A stretch of 55,209 nt of DNA, from positions 14,832,842-14,888,050 of the forward strand of contig NC_049989.1 in assembly GCF_000003815.2 (NCBI RefSeq), in the 5' to 3' direction. The translations under genes were made by a program, and so were the position numbers. Below, one piece after another: positions 21,200-36,100 of this stretch; within the stretch, counting starts at the first letter, position 1; every line of letters begins with the position of its first letter. Below the pieces are notes generated by a model. The model was given only the letters and a program-made list of their open reading frames with translations, ran no database searches and was not told the DNA's origin. Origin of the DNA: Branchiostoma floridae. Lineage: Eukaryota > Chordata > Leptocardii > Amphioxiformes > Branchiostomatidae.

Positions 21200-24100
21200 C
21201 ACCATCATCATCGTCATTGTCATCATCTTCATCATCATCATAAAGTCATCATCATCATCATCATTGTCACCATCATCATCATCATCATCACTATCATCAC
21301 CATCATCATCATCATCATCATAAAATCATCATCATAAAATCATCATCATTGTCACCATCATTATCACCATCAACATTACCTTTACCATCATCATCATCAT
21401 TATCCATCACATACCATCATCATCACAATCATCCATCATCTCCATCAACATCATGTAGAAGACAAGAAAAAACTTACTGTAAATGCCTTTAATTTCACTG
21501 TGATTTAATTTCACAGTACGGACAAAATGAAGTGTTCACAGCGCTTTTAAGAACTACAATCACAACCTTGTGGTGAAGCCGTGAAAAAAAAACACCTGAG
21601 AACATAAACCCATGGCAAAAATTCCAAGGATTACAGTACTTGAAACCCTCAACCTGAAAGTTACCGTACCTTTCACTCTCGCCATGACAGGGACGTCTCC
21701 CAGTCTTGTCGGGGACGAAAAGTCGTGACAGACGCCGTGCCAGCTCCTGGGCAACGCTCTTCAGGCGCATGACGTTCCCCGAGCCGGTCGGACACTCCAC
21801 CTTCAGCGACTCTCCATAGAAGTAGTCATACCTCTCCAGACTCTCAATAATCAGGTAGTTTACTAACAGGGAAATTGAAATAAAAATGATATTTTGATAT
21901 TACTGACACCAAGCTTTGCAACCACAGCCATCTTACTAAAAGATTGCTATCGTGTGAAAGAAATTGGTTTGCTAGAGGATCCGTATCTTACTTTATTTCA
22001 TTTACAATAGTTATGCTTTATGTATATAACTAATAGCTATCCCACATACCCAATGAATCCCCTGGTCAAACGGAAATTTGTGCTAAATGCCAAATAATCT
22101 GCTCTGCAGGGTAAAGGGGCACATAGGGCCGCAACACACTTGTTCCATCTTTGAACAAGAATGGCAATATGAACATAATAGAAATGGCGACGATTACCTC
22201 TTACAGTCAAACAAGACAAACTAAGCCTGGAAAAGAATGTGTACTGGCTGTTTGGCTCTGTGGTTTAGCAGCAATTTTTTTTTGCTGGATTTTTTTTTCG
22301 CCCTCGCGCATTAGTTTTTAAGGATGTCATTGATAAAATTAAGTCAGTGTGGCCTAAGTTGTAGTTGATGGAATGGAAATTAGCTATTTGTGTGCAAAGA
22401 GAATCAGGATAAAAACAGGAAATGGGATCACCAGGAAAACGGAATACTGCCCTAACCTGGACTGAAACATAGTTATAACATTATTAATAAGGATATCTGG
22501 AAATTCACGTGTCCTACTGATTGAAAGTAGGAAGAAGTAACGTGTCACCTGATATCTTTTAATGATCTGTAGTTATTAGAAAATAATGTTTTCACCTAAT
22601 CAAAAAATCATTTTCCTTCTTCCTCTCCTACATGGCATTCTTAATCCAGTCAAAACTGGCTGGTTGACTACCTACATGTAGGTGGAGCAGGCAACCACTT
22701 CCAGTCATAAGCCACCTGATCCTACCTATATACATACTAGGGGTGGGTACCGGTACAGCAAATTCAGGTCCAGGTCTTGTTCAGGTCCAGAGGATCAGGT
22801 CCAGGTCCGGACCTGAACCTGGACCTTATCAAGTTATTGTTCGTGAAAACTTGCCGAATGGGCAATACTAAACATAAGGGTCCATTTCGCTACAAATAAA
22901 TCTGTTTTGTGGAGTATTTGACTCCCACTGGCGTTTTAAAATCATAAATGGCTATCTGCCTCTGTACGATTGACTGTAAAACTTGGTAGATATGACTACA
23001 GTTTTATTGTTATTTTCCTTGACCAGTAAGCCCTAAAACGTTTGAATGCCTGATCATATAATCTGTTCATTTTCCAATAGGTCCAACATCCGGTCACCCA
23101 ATTTTTTAGGTCCGTTTTTGGTCGGCCCGATCCAATAAGAAAAAACGGTTTTGTACCCAGTCCTACTACATATTATTCACAGCTTCTTCATACACATACA
23201 CACACTCACAAACAAACCAATAAATGGCACCCATAAATCAAAATAATCATAACATGTCACCTGGACACCCATGTCCAGTATCAGGGTGAAATGCACGAAG
23301 TTGTCCTAAGTTAAGTTAGATGTCAGAAGTTGTCCGAAGTTGTCCGAAGTTATGACGTCACGCTAACCATGACGTCATCCTAACTTTGGACAGTCAGCCG
23401 GGGTGTGTACGAAGTTGTCCGAAGTTGTCCGAAGTTATGACGTCACGCTAACCATGACGTCATCCTAACTTTGGACAGTCAGCCGGGGTGTGTACGAAGT
23501 TGTCCGAAGTTGTCCGAAGTTATGACGTCACGCTAACCATGACGTCATCCTAACTTTGGACAGTCAGCCGGGGTGTGTACGAAGTTGTCCGAAGTTGTCC
23601 GAAGTTATGACGTCACCCTAACCATGACGTCATCATAACTTTGGACAGTCAGCCGGGGGGTGTACGGAGTTGTCCGAAGTTGTCCGAAGTTATGACGTCA
23701 TCTTAATTATGACGTCATCCAAACTTTGTATAAGAAGACGGGAGGTTACCAAAGTTGTCGGAAGTTGAGACGTAAATATAAAAGTGATTAGATCGAGATC
23801 TAAAAAGTCTGTGTTTTTGGTGGGACATCACCAGCCTTCTCCTACCAGTGGGAGTACCGAGGCTTAATTTACCAAAAATGGTAAGTACTTATGTCGTATA
23901 GGGATAAGAATTTTCTCTTTAATAGTCACTATTAAATATTGCATAGAAATATTGCATAGAAAATTTTATAATCATTCTGCAATATTACAATACCTGTTCA
24001 CTAGAGCAAGGAACACGCAGGCAACCCCCAGGATGCGATGCTGGAGTACTCGAGTACAGTCTTATGATGGAATAGCCTTCATGAGGCTTATGGCTATGTA

Positions 24101-27100
24101 CTAAATGGTGGAAGTACTTCAATTAATTGTTAAATTACAAGGAATAAAATAACAACTACTGCTTCTTATCTTATAATACAAAGTAGTGAAAGATGACTGG
24201 AATACATGTAGTTTATAAATAGATAGGGGAGATGTTTTCAGGTACTTGTATTTAGAAGTGACGTAAAAAAAAGGGAAATATGATATTAAGAGTGAACTTA
24301 AATTATTTTGTGTGCATTGTTAAAACGAACGTTAAGAGGAGAAATAAAAGACAAAAAGACTTGAAATAAATGAATTTTTTTACAATGCATGAACATTGAT
24401 TTTGTGATGATTAATGTGCATCTATATTTTATTTGTTTATATGCGTGAGTGGTGTGTATATCTTATTTACACATATATAAGTTTTTACTATGTATTAATT
24501 AACTTTGGACAACTTCGTACACATGCCGCACTACCCTGCCTACGGTACGAAGTTAGATGACGTCACGTAACTTTGCACAACTTAGGACAACTTCGCACAC
24601 TTGTTGACCTACCCTGCCCACTGTCCAAAGTTAGATGACGTCACTTAACTTTGCACAACTCAGGACAACTTCGCACACTTGATGACCTACCCTGCCCACT
24701 GTCCAAAGTTAGATGACGTCACGTAACTTTGCACAACTTAGGACAACTTCGCACACTTGTTGACCTACCCTGCCTACTATCCGAAGTTAGATGACGTCAC
24801 GTAACTTTGCACAACTTATGACAACTTCGCACACATGCCGCCCTACCCTGCCTACTGTACGAAGTTAGATGACGTCACGTAACTTTGCACAACTTCGGAC
24901 AACTTCGTACACTTGACACCCTACCCTGCCTACTGTACGAAGTTAGATTACGTCATCCAATAAATGTTTTGACGTCATCTGTGACTCCCGATATACCCTC
25001 AAAGCCAGTGGGAAACGGTTGTAACTTAGTACAACTTCGTACAACTTCGTACACCCTAACTTCGTGCACTTCACCCTGATACTGGACATAGCTCCACCTG
25101 GAAGCCATATAGGTCCCCTCCAGTTGCTGTTCCCCCCAAACAGGTATGTGTTGGACTCTCCTGGTGTGTACTCCACACGGTGTTCGTGACTGTCCATCTT
25201 CAGAACAAAGGGCTTGTCCTGGTGAACCTGCATGTAAGTGAGGTGACAGTATATATAAGGAATGAATTTTTAAGGATAGTGGAATGTTTGCCAAATCTTT
25301 AGTGTTTCAATCTTTCCTTTCTGCATCTTTTCTGCCAGTGACATAATAACAGCAAAAAAATCAGCACCAAGGACAACATATGTGTATAAAGAATGTGTTC
25401 AGTTTTAGATATATTGCCCTGCATGCTGTCTATGGTGATGTCATGTTGCAATAGTTAGGTTGTCGTAACGGTTAGGTTGTTTGGCCCAGAACCCAGAGGT
25501 GCTGGGTTAGAATCCCCTGACATGCCATGGATGTTGTGTCCTTGGGGAAAGGCACTTAACACAACTTTCCTCACTCCACCCAGATGTGAAAATTTTAATA
25601 CTGGATGCAGACTTTGGAATTGTTGCAAATTTTTGTTCAAGGACACCAAATTTTCTCAGCATTGAAATGTGTGTTTTGGGTGGGTAGGTCTCAGTCCCAG
25701 CCTTCTTGTGGGTCAGACCACCATCCGGCCGTCAGGCAATCCAGCCCACAGTCAGACTGGGACCTCAGCGGACACGGAATACGCTGTTTTGTATTCCATG
25801 CGTAGAGATAAGAGAAACTAGCACCATAGTACCTTTGACAAAGAGCGGATGCCGTAGGGTGACAGGAACTCCTCCTCATCCAACATGTACCTCAGCACCC
25901 TCTCCAGCTGATCTCTCTTGGGTATAGCCAGGAGCTTCTCAACAGCAGGGTCCCCTACACAGTCCTCAGACATCTCCATGTACGATATCTGGACAAAAAG
26001 ATGTCAGATCATTCCTTCAGTTCTTTTGTTTATTTGTTTCACATAATCTGTGAACCATCACTAGTTGTAACACACCAGTTTTGTACAGTAGGTACTAGGG
26101 GTGGGTACCGGTACAGAAAATTCAGGTCCAGGTCCGGTTTAGGTCCAGAGGATCAGGTCCAGGTCTGGACCTGAACCTCTTCAGTATGTGAAAACTCATG
26201 AATGGACAATGTTCACAACAATATGATCCATTTCACGACAAAGACATCTCTTTTGTGAAGTAACAGACACAGTCATACTGGCATTTTAGAATCCTACAAG
26301 GCAGCCTTGTACGATACTAAAACTTGGTAGAAATGACTACAAACTCTACTCTACTTCGCTCTTGTTATTTTCTTCCACCTGGAAGCACCAAAAGGTGTGA
26401 ATGCCTGATCAAGTAATCTGATATTTTGTAATAGGTCCAACGTCCGGTCCACCAAATTTTTTCAGGTCCGTTTTTTCCGGACCGGTCCAAATAGAAAAAC
26501 TGGTTTTGTACCGGTACACCGTACGGTACCCAGCCCTAGTACAAGTTGCATAAGTCCAAACTGTGAGGTTCGATCCACTCTTTGATAAGTGTGGGATCTT
26601 TATTGGTATGACCCAAGGTCCTCAAACATACTGGGTCTTCACTCAATGCCCTATCTGAGAGGATATTTGTAGCAGGAGCAAAGGACTCATTTTCACCTGA
26701 GTGCAGTGAGAAAATTGGTGAATCAGTTCGTGAATGTAATCCAGTGCTGAAAATTTGAAGTCTAACTTTCCTTGCTACAAATCATCATAGCTTTGATACC
26801 CTGTTACCAAATGGATTTTGTCAGTGTGTTTCAAAAAATGTGCAGATCTCTTCTTAATTTTATAAGGTATGTTATAACATGCTGAATAATCAGCGACCCA
26901 ATGCCAATATTGAGGGGTGGGGCTACCAGTAGTACGTGAAAGGTTAATCAACAACTTTGAAAGCAACAGGTTTCTTCTAAAGCTTGATTGAAAAAGAATC
27001 AAATTGACTAACCAAACCTTGAGACCACATTGATTCTAGAAGCTTCTGGCAATGCTTAATCAAACTTAGCCATGTGTTTATCAAACCAGGGCTCGAAATT

Positions 27101-30100
27101 CATTTTTGGGATTGGCTTGAAAAATTGGGTGCACCAAAAAAGTTTTGAGTGCACCACTTGAATTTATGTAGAATGTAAAAAAAACTAATAACAAAAATTA
27201 GTTACAAGCTATCAAATTCTTAAACAAGTAACGTGACAGACATTTTTATTATCTTTCTAACACTTAGATGTCAAGAATATGATGTATACTAGTATACTTG
27301 ATATCTTTCCATACATAAACCTTAGAAAATATTTGGGTGTACCCACTGAAAAAAATTGGGTGCACAGTTCTAATTTTGGGTGCACCTGGGCATGGGTGCA
27401 CATGCACCCAGTACTTTGAGCCCTGCAAACTGACCTTTTGAAACAAGTTGCACTGGTTGAGATAAAAGGCATGTTTGTTTATGCCCTAGGCCATACATAA
27501 TTTTCATTGATCATCAAAGCAGGTACTAAGTTAGCCTGACCTGATTCAAATAATGCCGACTTATTACATTTTTACTTCACACAGAAATATACAGCAGAAT
27601 GACCTTTTAGAAATGTCAAAGAGATTTTAATGAAACCTTGGTCCTTTAAAATGTGTACTAGTCCTTGCTGGAGTAATATACAGATGTGGTCACTAGGAAA
27701 CAGATCATAGTTCAACAGATAAATGCTAGTTCACCTTTATCTGTGGGGTAACCTATATCCGTTGCTTTTTAAAACAGGGTATTTAGGATTTAACAGACTG
27801 TGGTTTCAAATTGCAGTATTTAAAAAAGAATATTGAAGTTATTTTCAATATATCGCAGTATGTCGACTTGATATCCCTAAATACAACAACAGATATTGGC
27901 TTTTAATACCCCATGGATAAAGGTGAACTAGTATTAACGAATTGACGTATCCATCAAATAATTGACGTATCAATCAAATAATGGATACTCTTAAAATAAT
28001 ATGCTGGTATTCTATGACATAAGTGTTTTCTGACATATTTTTCAAAATCTACGACACAGATGTGCTTATTTTGCAGCTTACAGCATGGTTGAAAACTTCT
28101 TTTTTTTGGAAACAGTCAAAAATTGATTTGTGCACACATTTCATTCATATGTAACGCTAGTTCACCTTTATTCTTGGGTGACCTATGTCTGTTGTTTATT
28201 TTCAAAATAGGATATTTAGGGGTATCAATTTGAGAGACTGAGGTTTAAAATTGTAATATTTTCAAATCATGCAGGTTTAGACCGTTGTCCGACCTGATAG
28301 CCCTAATACCCTGTCTTTACGAACAACGGATATAGGTTACCCTGCGGATAAAGGTAAACTTGCGTTAATCAACATGGCCTTAGCAAGAAAAAGATTGAGC
28401 CAGCAAACAATAAAGAGGATAGTACCCAGGCTACAACAAAAGCGCCTCTAGGTGATTGTTTTCTGTACTGCAGCTCACAGTGCACACAGATACTACACAG
28501 CTGACACTAGCTTCCCAGAAAGTTACCCAAGGGTATAACCTAGATTATACTGGGTATACTCTAGGAAGGAGTAGATTCTACTCTTTTTCTACAGATTAGC
28601 AACATTTACAAAATACAAAATACCTGGAGGTCAAGGAACTAGGTAGGTAGGGCCACACCAATTTTATTTCATGCTTCTTTGATTCGCCTGTCCATTTTTT
28701 TTTCCTTTTCAAAAAAGAATACTGATTTTGCTATCACAAACTTGTAAATATTACCATTCAGAGCCACATAAACATAATTTCAGTCTAGAAACAATGCCTT
28801 TTATTCACAAAATTAGTAACAAATCAAAGGAAGGAATTCATCATATAAAACTTGCCACTAATCTCCTCAGGCTCTTTTTTGGTGTCATTTAAGCCACATG
28901 TATCTTTACCCCAGACCTTTTGAAACAATTTATCCTAATTTTTTTTTACATGTCGGTCCAATTTTTTCTGAAAAAAATCTGAGAAACAGCAAAATACATT
29001 TGGTGTGGCCTAAGTATAAATACAAAATACATAAAGACAAAAACATAGACTCACATTCTGCGCCACGTCTGCCCGGTTCTTGATGAACCAGTTGAGCCTC
29101 TTGGTGAACCCTTGCAGCTTCTCCAGCCGGCTGCTGTTCAGCACCAGGCAGGCAAACAGGGGCACCAGCCCCACCATGGACCGGATACGCATGGGCGTGG
29201 TCACACCGTCAATCGTCAGCTGGTCGTAGTAGAAGCCATCCTCCTCGTCCCACAGTCCTGAAGAACAGACAAAGTACGTCCATATTCAAGTACAATTCAA
29301 TCTCTACAACTGGATTAAAGGAAACGGCCAGAAAGATTTTAACTCACTACGCTGCCTTGGTAAACATACCTCAGAATCGATTCCTTCCATAACTTAAACT
29401 ATTTCAACGGATGGTTTACTTTTCCGGAGGTTTGAACTGCGCGCCTCATAGCCCGCTGGCCAACCTGTTGGCGCCGCCATCTTTGGGTACATCCGCCAAA
29501 ACTCGCAGGTGTTTTGCTATGTGTGTTGACTGAACTGAACTGTGGACTTTATTAGGTGATTCAAGTATGAAAAATGTTTGTGGTTGTCTTAAGCTTGTAG
29601 CAAAGAGGTCATCGCAAAATCTGTCAACATCAAACCATGGTGAAATTTTCAACATTTACAGTACAAAACAAAAAATTACTGTAAAGTATAGAAAGACCAA
29701 ATACTAAAACACTGATACATCAATCCAAATTGTCTTCAGTCTGGAATTGTCTTACATGTTTCCTATTGGACATCTAAAATTGTCTTCATTCATAGTTAGG
29801 GTATAAAAGACCAGTTTCTTCCAGATCTCTTCAGTGTCACTGACGAAAACTAGTGGATGCTAGTTGAAACGTCATTGACTGTTTACAAAACCTATCCATT
29901 TGCTTGAGTAACTGCTTTTTGGTGTAAAGCACTGATACTTACCCAACCCACTGCCAGCTTGGTTCATGGCATCTGCGATGGCCACAAAGTGCTCAAAGAA
30001 CTTGCTGGCCATGTCCTCGTACGTAGGGTCAGTCAGGGCCAGTTCCAGGGCCATGTCCAGCATTTCCGCACAGAAGAAGGCCATCCAGGCAGTGCCGTCC

Positions 30101-33100
30101 GCCTGGTACAACTGACCACCCTTTGGGAGGGGCTTGGATCTGTCAAACACCCCTAAAATGTGAAAAGGAGGAAATTCCTTATTAGTCCAAGTTGTCCAAT
30201 CCAAGGAGTCCATGTACAGTAGAAGCCAGTTAATAGCACAATGGCTAAATGCACACTTCTGTTAATTGCACAGAATCGCCATCCACACAGTACCGTCTGC
30301 CTGGTACAACTAACCACCCTTTGGGAGGGGCTTGGATCTGTCAAACACCCCTAAAAATGTGAAAAGGGGAAAATTTCATTTAAGTCCAAGTTGTGCAATG
30401 CAAGAAGCCCATGTACAGTAGAAGCCAGTGAATTGCACAACAGTTAACTGCACACTTCTTTTAATTGCACAGAATCGCCATCCAGGCAGTACCGTCTGCT
30501 TGGTACAACTGACCGCCCTTTGGGAGGGGCTTGGACCTGCCAAACACTACTAATAACTTGAAGATGAAAGGAGAAAATTTCTTTTCAGTCGAAATTGGGC
30601 AATGTAAGGAGTCCTTGTACAGTAGAAGCCAGTTAACTGCACAAGAGTTAATTGCACACTTCTGTTTATTGCACAGGCAGTGCCGTCTGCCTGGTATGAC
30701 TGACCACCCTTTGGGAGGGGCTTGGATCTGTCAAAGACCCCTAAAAATGTGAAAAGGGGAAAATTTCATTTGAGTCCAAGTTGTCCAATGCAAGAAGTCC
30801 ATGTACAGTAGAAGCCAGTTAATTGCACAACCGTTAACTGCACACTTCTGTTAATTGCACAGAATTGCCATCCAGGTCATACCGTCTACCTGGTACAACC
30901 GACAGCCCTTTGGGAGGGGCTTGGATCTGTCAAACAACCCTAAAAATGTGAAAAGGAGGAAATTTCTTTTTAGTCCAAGTTGTGCAATACAAGGGGTCCA
31001 CGTAATGCAGTGGCCACCCATAGAAGTGCCACCAATATGTCATGCATATACTCATTGTTAGCTTTGCCATGAAGGTTGTCTCTGTGTGTGCATGTGTCTG
31101 CATACCTGTCTGTCTGTGCATTTGTGAACATACTTAATCTTTCAAAGTGGCATGTCTTCTGACATATTTTCTGATGCAAAATTAGATCACTTAACTTTAC
31201 ATTTAGCCAAAAGAAAATTAATGCATATCCATAGCCACATACATCAAAAGGATATTTGGCCATAATGCCACTCTCACTAATTGAATGATGTAATCTTAAA
31301 GAACAAAAGACTTACCAATGTTATCTAGCCCAAGGAAGCCCCCAGCAAACAAGTTCTTCCCATCTGGGTCCTTTCTGTTCACCCACCTGAGAATGAAGGT
31401 GCAGTTTTATCAAATATCACCGTGTGGCACTTCTACACCTTTACAATGACAGCTACATGTACCACATGTTGCAATTTCAAAAGACTTAATATTTGATCAC
31501 CTTTCACACAGTTTATGTCTAACTTTGACACCTTTCACACAGTTTATGCTAACTTTTACACAGTTTATGCAAATTTCTCACAGTTTATGCTAACCTTATC
31601 TGCATAAACTAATTATCTTTAACCTATATCCATTGTTTTTAAAGGCATCTGTTTTTAAAGTTCACCTTTATCCGCGGGGTGACCTTTATCCGTTGTCTTT
31701 AAAAACAGCACATGGAGGCCGAGTATTACGTCTGTGGGCTGTGGTTTCAAATTTGCAATATTTTCAAAATGTTCTGATTTGACCACCGTCCATCGACTTC
31801 ATATCCCTTCTTATCAAATACACTTTTTTTACAAACAACGGATATAGGTCACCCTCAGATAAAGGTGAACCAGTTTTAAACGTACATACAAATCATACAA
31901 ATGGAAAGGAACCCCGAATTCTCAACAATCCTTGTTACAATCTCAGCTTCCTTACCAGGTGAAGTTCAAGACCAGTTTCTGGAAGCATCTTGCGAGGAAA
32001 AGCCGGTCGCGGTACCCTCGCTTGCCCGTCATCTTGAATACCCTCCGCACGGCCCAGGCATGCACCGGTGGGTTCACATCGCCGAAGGCAAACTCATAGG
32101 CAGGGATCTGAAATCATAGGTTGAAGGAATCAGCAATACTGTAACTGTTGCCAAAGCACAATCTGGATTATACATGACACATAAGCACCGTTGTGCACAG
32201 GGTAATGTGGCTTACTTCCTGACCGGTCTGCTTTAAAATAATATAAATATTAATGAGCTTACCCTCATATAGGTCAGACATCGAAGTTAGGGCTGCCCAT
32301 TGACAAGCATGTTGAAATACACTGAATGAAGGCTTCAAAAAAGTACTAACCCATAGTTCAATCTTTAAAATTCTTCTCCACCAGAAAGTCACTTGGGTCT
32401 AGTTTATAAGCATTCAAAGAAAACAGAGGGTTGTTTGGCTCATTCTCGGAGAAAAGCTCGCTCTATGAAAGAAACCTCACCTTTGACCCATTTTCCCTCC
32501 TGATACAACCAGTAGCACCCTATAACTAAAACCTGTCCTTACACCAGCTGAACTGCTGAACTGAACAAATTTTGACCCAAACAGGAAAGCTTAGACCCTA
32601 CCTGTCTCTTCTAAGTCAAAAAGTCTCCAGATTGGGCAAAAATTTTCAAGGAAAAGAAGGATTTTCAAGGATTTTAAGTCACACCCAAATCGTCTTCCCA
32701 TTTTTTGCCCTCTACCGCGCAACGCAACTCTGACGTCAGCCCTACTGGGTACCCGAATAAGGGAGTTGAGGAAAAATTATTATCCCAGCTGATACAGGGA
32801 GGGGATGCGATAGTGTTTCCCAAAGATGAACTGTATTGATTGCTCCCTTGGGAATTTAGAGCCAAATCTATACCCAGTGCACCACAGCTTACCCCATGCA
32901 ATAAGGCATGTAAAGCAGTGGGGTAGTGTACCAAAAGTCATGTGACTTTTCCAAAATCCATAGGTGTTTATCTCTTAGCAAGTCTTAATAACTACTAACC
33001 ATAGTCAGTTCTACATCTCTGATGTAAAATTGCAACTTTTCAATAGAGGGTTTTCTTTTTTTACAACTTTTTTTACTAGTTTTCATACAATGCTGTTTCA

Positions 33101-36100
33101 ATGAAACTGGCAAACTGTACACACAAAACACAACATTACACAGCTGAAATGTCCCTACATACAGCAAAATCCTGTTTAATGGACAGCAAGTATTGCCCTG
33201 TACTACATTCAGGAGTATTATTTGCAATAGCTCCTCTTTTTAGGGTCTCATAGGATCAAAAAGTATCCAATTCAGTGTTGCTGGGGGGGGGGGGTGAACA
33301 CCAGTAGGGCACATTATGATTGACAGGTCCTAATTGGTAAGGCATACAATTACATGGGACTAAATCGTCATTAAGTCCATCATTTTCATTGAATTCATAC
33401 CACTTTTGTAGTAATCTATGCTATCTGAGTTATTCCTGACAGCTTCCAATACATGCATGCACATACTTTATGCTGCAAAAAATCACAAAATATCACATTT
33501 TTGCTACATTTTTGGGAAATTCATGCACAAAACTGGGTCCACACTTGACAAAACCTCTTGTATACGATATTGCAACATGGTTTCAGCAAATCTGAGACAG
33601 CTATATGGTTCAAAAGGCCTCAAATGCAAAATGGGGGTGGGGGGCAGTACAGGTCAGACATCGAAGTTAGGGCTGCCCATTGACAAGCATGTTGAAATAC
33701 ACTGAATGAAGGCTTCAAAAAAGTACTAACCCATAGTTCAATCTTTAAAATTCTTCTCCACCAGAAAGTCACTTGGGTCTAGTTTATAAGCATTCAAAGA
33801 AAACAGAGGGTTGTTTGGCTCATTCTCGGAGAAAAGCTCGCTCTATGAAAGAAACCTCACCTTTGACCCATTTTCCCTCCTGATACAACCAGTAGCACCC
33901 TATAACTAAAACCTGTCCTTACACCAGCTGAACTGCTGAACTGAACAAATTTTGACCCAAACAGGAAAGCTTAGACCCTACCTGTCTCTTCTAAGTCAAA
34001 AAGTCTCCAGATTGGGCAAAAATTTTCAAGGAAAAGAAGGATTTTCAAGGATTTTAAGTCACACCCAAATCGTCTTCCCATTTTTTGCCCTCTACCGCGC
34101 AACGCAACTCTGACGTCAGCCCTATAAGCAAGACGCCTTTTCAAAACTGAAAGGCCTATTCTCTGATTGGCTGACAGCTGGTTTGGGAGGACGTCCACAG
34201 GAACTAAGAGTGACGGTTGAGAGAGCAGGGTACATCCAGACAGGCGGTTTTGCTGTTGGATGTCCCTGCGTAGAAGGATATCCATATTAAATGCTAAGTG
34301 TGATAGTCACCTGTCCGTTTGGGTGCATGTACCACTCCCTGAGGAACAACAGCAGCTGGTTCTTGGCAAATTCCGGATCAATCTTCACAAACGCCACCAT
34401 GTGGAAGGCGAGGTCCCAGGAGGCATACTTGTAAAAAAGGAGAGGTCAGTCAAAATGAGAGTCTGTAGAACACAAACCTCTGTGAAGTACTGTAAATGTA
34501 GAAATGTTCGCTGTGGTTTTATGTTTGCGGTTTTTGCGGTGGCCGCTTCACTGCAAATTTAAAACCACAGCGAACGTTTTTCCATGACAGTAAGATACTA
34601 CAGTGCATGATGATACTGCGAACTTAAAACCACCGCGAAAAGTCCTTTTTCCCGCTAATCTTTTATAGTTTTTGTTGGGTATTGCAATCTCTTTACCAGG
34701 AATAATACTTTATCCAAAACCCGTTTCCATTTAAAAGGTTTGAGGATCTTTTAAGTGGCATCTGCCATTGTTTGTCAACTCTTGTCATGTTAAATGGGAG
34801 AGGTCACGAAGTTGCATGATATGAGGGTGTTTCCTGTGTTTCTTGTTCCTTTTATTTTTAGGTAGTGTTTATCATAACACCTAGAAAAAATGCTGTGTGA
34901 AATGCATACTCAAATGCTGTGTGAAATGCATACTCAAATGCTGTGTGAAATGCATACTCAAATGCATTCTATAAATTTTTATAGCTGACAGCACTATAGA
35001 AACTTGCAAATGGTATATTTATGTCTATTTCTATTTGTAAAGTAAGTCCATCTTCTTGATGTCTAATATAACCAAATATCTCCTCACCTGATGCTAGAAG
35101 GGTCAACAACAATTACAGAACCTTAACCTTTAACCCCTGACCTTACCCAGGGGTACTCCCACTTGTCAGGCATGGAGATGACGTCCCTGTTGAACAGGTG
35201 TCTCCAGTCGTGGTTCCTCCCGTCTTTACGGGACTGAGGCGGCGCCGGCTGTTCAGGGTCACCTTGCAACCAGTCCTGGTTAAGGTATACAAAATTTTAC
35301 CCATTAACAATACCGGTATCTTAGAAATGCAACAATCAAGCAATTTTGACATTTCTAATCACTTTTTAAGCAGCTTTAGGGGTGCCTAAGCATTTGCACA
35401 AACCCTATGAGAATGACGTAATGTCAAATGACCCGGTTTTGCACAAGGTTTGTGCAAATCGCATAGGGTTTGTGCGTGTCACATAGTGATTTGTGCAAAT
35501 CACATTGATACAAATGCTAAGGCACCCTTGAGCTTTAATTCTTCAAATGAGGTTTTCTTCCTAAAAGCCATATCCTCAATCTGCTTATGGGGGACGGGTT
35601 GAATTGGTCAATTACACATAAATTTGAGACGCCAGCTATGCTTTATGGTAAATTTAAAATCTTCCTCAAAATTGCATAATTAGATTTCATATGCAATGAA
35701 GTTGCCTACAAATCACAAATAGATAAAAATGTGCCTTTTGGAGAAAGTCATGCAGCAAGACACCTTATAGTCAAACTAAATCTCCATCAGCCAAATCTTT
35801 AAATTGCAACAACATAGCTTGTCCAACACAAAAGATACAAAAAACAGAAGTTCTGCTGCAGTAACAAGGTCACACATCAGGGTCCCTCATATTGACATTC
35901 CCCAACACTTACCCATATACCAAATATCATCACAATCCATTAAGAGGTTCTTAAGTTATGACTTTGAAAACACAAACATACAAAGAATCAGACTCAAAAC
36001 AATGCATACATTACTCATGGAAGTAAAGATGCACAAGGAGTGGCATATACGTATACGTACCTTGACAACATAGTGATAGAACTGTTTACTCCACAGCAAT

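Noticed and set aside
21042-21337. Poly-His, poly-Ser and poly-Ile open frames
   Set aside because: They are translations of the (CAT)n microsatellite in a GH63 intron.
29872-29942. Extension of the GH63 exon beyond its donor at 29942
   Set aside because: The frame continues by chance into a family B MITE; the gtaagt donor joins in phase to the next exon.
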